A stretch of 64,000 nucleotides of DNA from Heliopora coerulea (lineage: Eukaryota; Cnidaria; Anthozoa; Scleralcyonacea; Helioporidae). The stretch covers positions 1,958,501 through 2,022,500 of the forward strand of contig JASJOG010000019.1 of NCBI GenBank assembly GCA_030142905.1. The letters are read 5' to 3'. Positions 62,001 through 64,000 of this stretch are shown here, piece by piece (position 1 is the stretch's first letter; each line of letters opens with the position of its first letter). Below the pieces are notes generated by a model that had not been told where the DNA came from, made no database searches, and was given only the letters and a program-made list of their open reading frames with translations. The translations under genes and the position numbers were made by a program.

Positions 62001-63638
62001 TGTTGCTGAAAGGGAGAAACAGAAGAAATATCTAGATGTAAGTAAAATAATATACTTCATAAGAGGTTTTGTGTGGATCTCTAATATCATCCTTGTATGT
62101 CCTTCAGTCTTTTAACCCTTCGACTCCCAACCGCGCTTGTAGACGCGATGTAATGTATGTAAATTGGATGTATATAAAAAGATTTCAAAAAGATTTTCAA
62201 TTGATTGAATAATTTGTAATTTCTTTTGAGAAATTTGGCGGAGAAAGGGTTAAGTCTTTTTAGTTTGATATGGCAATTCCTGTGGGTTTTCTCATACACT
62301 CCCTGTTTTGAACGATTAAGGATTTCGCTAAACAGAAACAAGACAGTGCCAATCGAGTAGATGATGTTGTAAAGAGCGGTCGTCAGCTTATTGATGAAGG
62401 CGTTGTACCTGTGGAGAAGCGTGAGAAAGTACAATTTGATTTAGAAAGATTTCCTGGAACGTGGGACAACTTGGTGGAGACAGCTGAAGTATCTCAGAAG
62501 ACGTAAGTTATTGAGTAATTAGAACGGCATTAGATAAAGAAAAACGTGTATTTTATCGTAGAAATTAAGAGACCATGAATCACAAGCTCGCGTTGAACTG
62601 GAGTCCTTTAAAAACAGTGAACTTGATAAAATCAGTTTTTAGTCCAATGTGTATTCACGACATCTTTATTAATTGACACACGACGTTACCGAAAGCACTT
62701 TTATATTGCCATCGGAACGTTAACACTCAACTATCAGTTGTTTTAGTGTCGAACAGTTGACTAGAATTCGTCAAAGTGTTTAAAAAGAGGCAATATAGAA
62801 CATTGAGGAATCAGTTTTGTCCCGGCATCTCTCGTTCAAAGCTGAAAGTTAAGCTGTTTTCCTTATCGCTGTCCCCATTACCGCTTTCTAAAACCTCCGT
62901 TTTAAGGATATAGAACGTCGATTTAACCGAGGCTCCAGATTATTGGAGCAGATGCTGTGGATCCTCAGCGATCCTATTGTTCAACATTTGCCAAACTTCG
63001 ATTATCTTTCACGTTTGTCTCTCTTGGCGTGCTTTAGTGTTGAATCCGGTGAAAAAGATACCCAAGAGCTCGTAAAATACCGTGAAGAATATGACGTTAT
63101 TATCACTTGGATCATTAACAACGAGAAACGTCTGCAAGAACTGAAAGATGACGACAGTGGAGATGACGAAACTTTAAGGAATCGACGATTGATAATTGAG
63201 GTACTTATAACTTTCTCTCCTTACAATGCCTGAAATTTTGTTTTATGTTCGGTTAAAGCCTTTGGTATAAGTGCAGTTTAGCGGGCAACAGTATGACATG
63301 CACTGACCCTACTGCAGGCTCACTAACTCTAATATAGAGCCTAATCGTAATCGGTCAGCTACACACTGCATGGTGTCCGCTAAACGGCAGTCAAGCCAAA
63401 CCTTTAACTGGCGTTCCATACAGAAAGCAGTGACAAGCATTCTGTTCTTCCTCACACAGGTAATAATCGAGGAGATTGCTGTTTACAAGACCAGGCTTCG
63501 TGAGCTCATTCTTAAAGGCGAAAGCTTGTCGAATTCTTCCACCATTCCTTCCGAAGACAAAGGTGTTCTACAAGACTCAAAAACTCTGGAAGCGAGGATT
63601 GATAAGGTCGAAAACGATGCGAAAGATGAAGACAAGAA
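33977..63638 (+). CDS. giant actin-binding spectrin-repeat protein (nesprin/plakin type), 3' partial
   Basis: I could chain 46 exons in phase with no stop, at least 2281 residues; the last visible exon (63460-63638) ends on a donor, so the gene continues past the window. The start ATG at 33977 has an in-frame TAG two codons upstream. Order: two calponin-homology (CH) domains (residues about 20-255), seven cassettes each giving one spectrin repeat plus a Thr-rich linker (residues about 287-1265), then more spectrin repeats. Such proteins tie actin to membranes, nuclei or other filaments. CH1 resembles nesprin (FTKWINS), while CH2 (AFSVAE, ARLLEPS, MYLSTLYEAL) is as close to plakins and dystrophin, so the subfamily is undecided; plakin repeats, an EF-hand/GAR tail or a KASH tail would settle it and would lie to the right. 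Exons are itemised in the following entries. Confidence 0.9.
40690..41689 (+). repeat. spectrin exon cassette, unit 1
   Basis: Exon A 40690-40878 (189 nt), B 41165-41346 (182 nt), C 41638-41689 (52 nt). A begins SAPGATLRFGDEVAEITTVS and carries helix A; B carries helices B-C with FSNRWST; C reads QPELTRETVYKTTTVVQ, two residues shorter than in units 2-5. Unit 1 is among the most diverged (AEDVD instead of GADGVD in the B exon). Confidence 0.9.
41807..43089 (+). repeat. spectrin exon cassette, unit 2
   Basis: Exon A 41807-41995, B 42528-42709, C 43032-43089 (58 nt). A has EVIEITTVSTNEIVIQY; B has EGADGVDANEYAEVKSELAD and RWST; C reads QPELSGERTVYKTTTTVVQ. All borders GT-AG with the common phases (A 0-0, B 0-2, C 2-0). 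Confidence 0.92.
43633..44395 (+). repeat. spectrin exon cassette, unit 3
   Basis: Exon A 43633-43821, B 43964-44145, C 44338-44395. This is the most compact unit (763 bp), with introns of 142 and 192 bp. A contains IEITTVSTNEIVLQYKILYY; B contains GADGVDSNEFAEVKSELADF; C reads QPELTEETTAYKTSTTVVQ. Confidence 0.92.
44489..45995 (+). repeat. spectrin exon cassette, unit 4
   Basis: Exon A 44489-44677, B 44820-45001, C 45938-45995. A contains GDEIIEITTVSTNEIVLQY; B contains EGADGVDANESEELKSELV; C reads QPALTGETTVYKTSTTVVQ. The 936-bp B-C intron shares blocks (for example TTGTTCATTATGTTTGC) with the B-C intron of unit 5. Confidence 0.92.
46250..47401 (+). repeat. spectrin exon cassette, unit 5
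   Basis: Exon A 46250-46438, B 46810-46991, C 47344-47401. The A exon encodes exactly the same 63 residues as unit 6, including the otherwise unique TTVSINEIVLQY and EPSESNALLLE. B contains EGADGVDTNEFAEIKTELAD; C reads QPPLTGETTVYKTSTTVVQ. Confidence 0.92.
47633..49582 (+). repeat. spectrin exon cassette, unit 6
   Basis: Exon A 47633-47821, B 48783-48964, C 49528-49582 (55 nt). A differs from unit 5 by five third-position changes, all synonymous. B contains EGADGVDVNEFAEIKSELAD, with RWVV where others have RWST. C reads QPPISRETVDKTTTMVVQ. The 961-bp A-B intron contains a repeat insertion (about 47880-48720) with GGCGTAGCGAAAGGGG-type sequence. Confidence 0.92.
49796..51230 (+). repeat. spectrin exon cassette, unit 7 (no C exon)
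   Basis: Exon A 49796-49984 and B 51049-51230. A begins AAPSATVRYGDEVIEITTVS and ends in a variant APPSNTTAVMLK; B contains QGADGVDPKEFSEIQSEMQQ and ends SEEQR. No Thr-rich C exon was found before the next spectrin exon at 51783, so the array closes here. The 1064-bp intron carries a foldback at about 50063-50235. Confidence 0.9.
50063..50235. repeat. intronic foldback element
   Basis: About 50063-50120 and 50174-50235 are imperfect reverse complements (AAGTAAAATCAAATGA on the left and its inverse on the right). It lies in the A-B intron of unit 7. MITE-like, no coding capacity. Confidence 0.6.
51783..52774 (+). CDS. spectrin-repeat exons 30-32
   Basis: Exons 51783-51960, 52339-52517 and 52600-52774, joined in phases 2-0-2-0. 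The first encodes a typical spectrin helix A with conserved Trp (DEWRKKCESIGDWMDSIEDY), the next two the following helices (VDGSSFSPDQKNKVRRQMNE; RVIERIEADKRQRLVKLQ). They follow directly on unit 7 of the cassette array and, unlike it, keep the helix-A Trp. Confidence 0.85.
52953..53330. repeat. long intronic foldback with TA tract
   Basis: Left arm 52953 to about 53147 and right arm about 53163-53330 are imperfect reverse complements for nearly their full length, from an outer ACGAGAACGAAAA block to an inner TTACGTAATGGATATA block. The left arm holds a TA microsatellite at 53070-53095. It lies in the intron between 52774 and 53573. Confidence 0.7.
53573..55755 (+). CDS. spectrin-repeat exons 33-36
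   Basis: Exons 53573-53754, 54028-54156, 54808-54982 and 55574-55755, phases consistent. Exon 33 (182 nt) ends a repeat with EERWGALIRS. Exon 34 (129 nt) is not spectrin-like: PQGGVLEELIIVENV and DYSIDWGSHTDLFG read as an inter-repeat linker. Exon 35 resumes helix A (RERLMTRWRRECREVDEAL). Exon 36 encodes helices B-C (LPPFAKTLLEDPKLTQEDHE). Confidence 0.85.
56011..59741 (+). CDS. linker exon and spectrin-repeat exons 37-40, with a GC-AG intron
   Basis: Exons 56011-56136, 56529-56879, 58932-59091 and 59560-59741. Exon 37 (126 nt) is a non-spectrin, Val/Thr-rich linker (KTSVVIKENYVVTEQ; ITTETAVVEE), comparable in character to the cassette C exons. Exon 38 (351 nt) is the longest visible and carries a whole spectrin repeat (VKQWWDECRIVSLWTKRAEE to LKDRWDNLQVN). 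It ends AG|GCAAGT at 56879/56880, a classic GC donor; reading on would add about 32 unrelated residues and a stop. Joining to 58932 keeps phase and resumes spectrin sequence (LEEWNRKSDALKGWLED). Confidence 0.85.
56958..58185. mobile_element. inverted pair of Penelope-like element 3' ends
   Basis: Arms 56958-57441 and 57703-58185 are near-exact reverse complements of about 484 bases, so much so that one 66-residue frame (MRKVEEEERKERR...) occurs identically on both strands. A second perfect 33-base inverted repeat (57633-57665 with 57673-57705) sits at the head-to-head junction. The plus-strand copy (from 57673) encodes IISSGNSPFELLIRES and LLIDKFKPVLNENIRS, the C-terminal signature of Penelope-like GIY-YIG proteins. 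The minus copy keeps about 190 further bases, which the plus copy lacks; the missing part is bounded by GGG on both sides. It lies in the GC-AG intron of the spectrin gene. Confidence 0.75.
60322..63638 (+). CDS. spectrin-repeat exons 41-46, second duplicated block
   Basis: Exons 60322-60484 (163 nt), 61137-61318 (182), 61875-62037 (163), 62321-62502 (182), 63038-63200 (163) and 63460-63638 (179). Each 163 + ~182 pair encodes one spectrin repeat. The pair 60322/61137 (EEYVVIITWIINQEKRLQEL; SRLRELIEKSEHLSG) is clearly paralogous to 63038/63460 (EEYDVIITWIINNEKRLQEL; TRLRELILKGESLSN). The pair 61875/62321 resembles 58932/59560 (shared W..K.D.L..WL; NRLVEKNLVPEQQ versus GRQLIDEGVVPVEK). So a two-repeat super-unit has been duplicated. 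The gene continues beyond the window. Confidence 0.88.
61385..61470 (-). repeat. tRNA-derived SINE-like fragment
   Basis: On the minus strand a box-A-like TATAGCTCAACGGTTAAAGC is followed by a degenerate box-B region near 61400. It is intronic in the spectrin gene. Too decayed to be a functional tRNA. Confidence 0.4.
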
Positions 63639-63830
63639 GTACGTTTCTAGAGCTTGGTTTTTGATATAGTCGTTTTTCTTAGCTTTAAAATATAAAGTTA
63701 TGTTTTAGTGTAAGGGATTTCAGCTCGCACCCAGACTTTCGTTAGCTGCCATTCATTTTAATTTTTTTTTGACAGCCATCTTACTTAAACTACTTATGTT
63801 TTCAGATTTTATCATTATATTATCAGTCTC

Positions 63831-63977
63831 ATCAACATCAACATCAACATCAACATCAACATCAACATCATCACCATCACCATTATCATCATCAACATCA
63901 TCACCATCACCATGATCATCATCACCATCATGATCATGATCATGATCATGATCATAATCATGATCATTATTATCATT
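63831..63977. repeat. ATC-rich compound microsatellite
   Basis: About 150 bases of ATCAAC, ATCACC and ATGATC units in tandem. It starts about 190 bases after the donor of the last visible exon and so lies in an intron. Confidence 0.9.
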
Positions 63978-64000
63978 AAGCTATTTATCTCGGTTGCATG

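Noticed and set aside
63831..63977. CRISPR-like regular repeat
   Set aside because: It is a simple ATC-type microsatellite with 6-bp units and no spacers, in a eukaryotic intron.

Overview
This window is nuclear DNA of an intron-rich, AT-rich metazoan. Gene content, compact genes with introns of roughly 0.1-2 kb, and a mix of Penelope-like, CR1/L2-like and hAT-like remnants plus tRNA-derived SINEs suggest a cnidarian, probably an anthozoan (coral or sea anemone). That placement is inference, not proof. There are no bacterial-type operons, CRISPR arrays or rRNA genes.

Layout. (1) 1-3.8 kb is repeat-rich intergenic DNA. (2) 3929-9612 (+) is an unrecognised 1363-residue protein: one 4-kb coding exon with a SUMO-interacting-type motif, then a 12-codon terminal exon. 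(3) 11.1-20.5 kb holds three mitochondrial genes in a row: misato/MSTO1 (-), TRIAP1 (+), divergent from MSTO1 with 178 bp between start codons, and an adrenodoxin-type ferredoxin FDX1 (-). (4) 21230-30554 (+) is a five-exon, 284-residue predicted type I membrane protein I do not recognise; its introns hold a Penelope-like remnant, a CR1/L2-like LINE and several foldback elements. (5) 30.6-34.0 kb is intergenic repeat DNA. (6) 33977 to the end (+) is the 5' part of one giant actin-binding spectrin-repeat gene (nesprin/plakin type). I could join 46 exons in phase, giving at least 2281 residues: two calponin-homology domains, then seven tandem copies of a three-exon cassette, then ordinary spectrin repeats. 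The gene runs off the right edge.

The most striking feature is the exon-cassette array at 40.7-51.2 kb. Each full unit (189 + 182 + usually 58 nt = 429 nt, 143 residues) encodes one spectrin repeat plus a Thr-rich linker. Units 5 and 6 have first exons that differ only at five synonymous positions, and their introns are recognisably related, so the array has recently grown or been homogenised. Further 3', a second duplication is visible as an alternating two-repeat super-unit (58.9-63.6 kb). Other points of note are a GC-AG intron at 56880 and a large inverted pair of Penelope-like 3' ends inside that same intron.

Most exon borders were set by reading canonical donors and acceptors and checking that phases join without stop codons; no transcript or database evidence was available.
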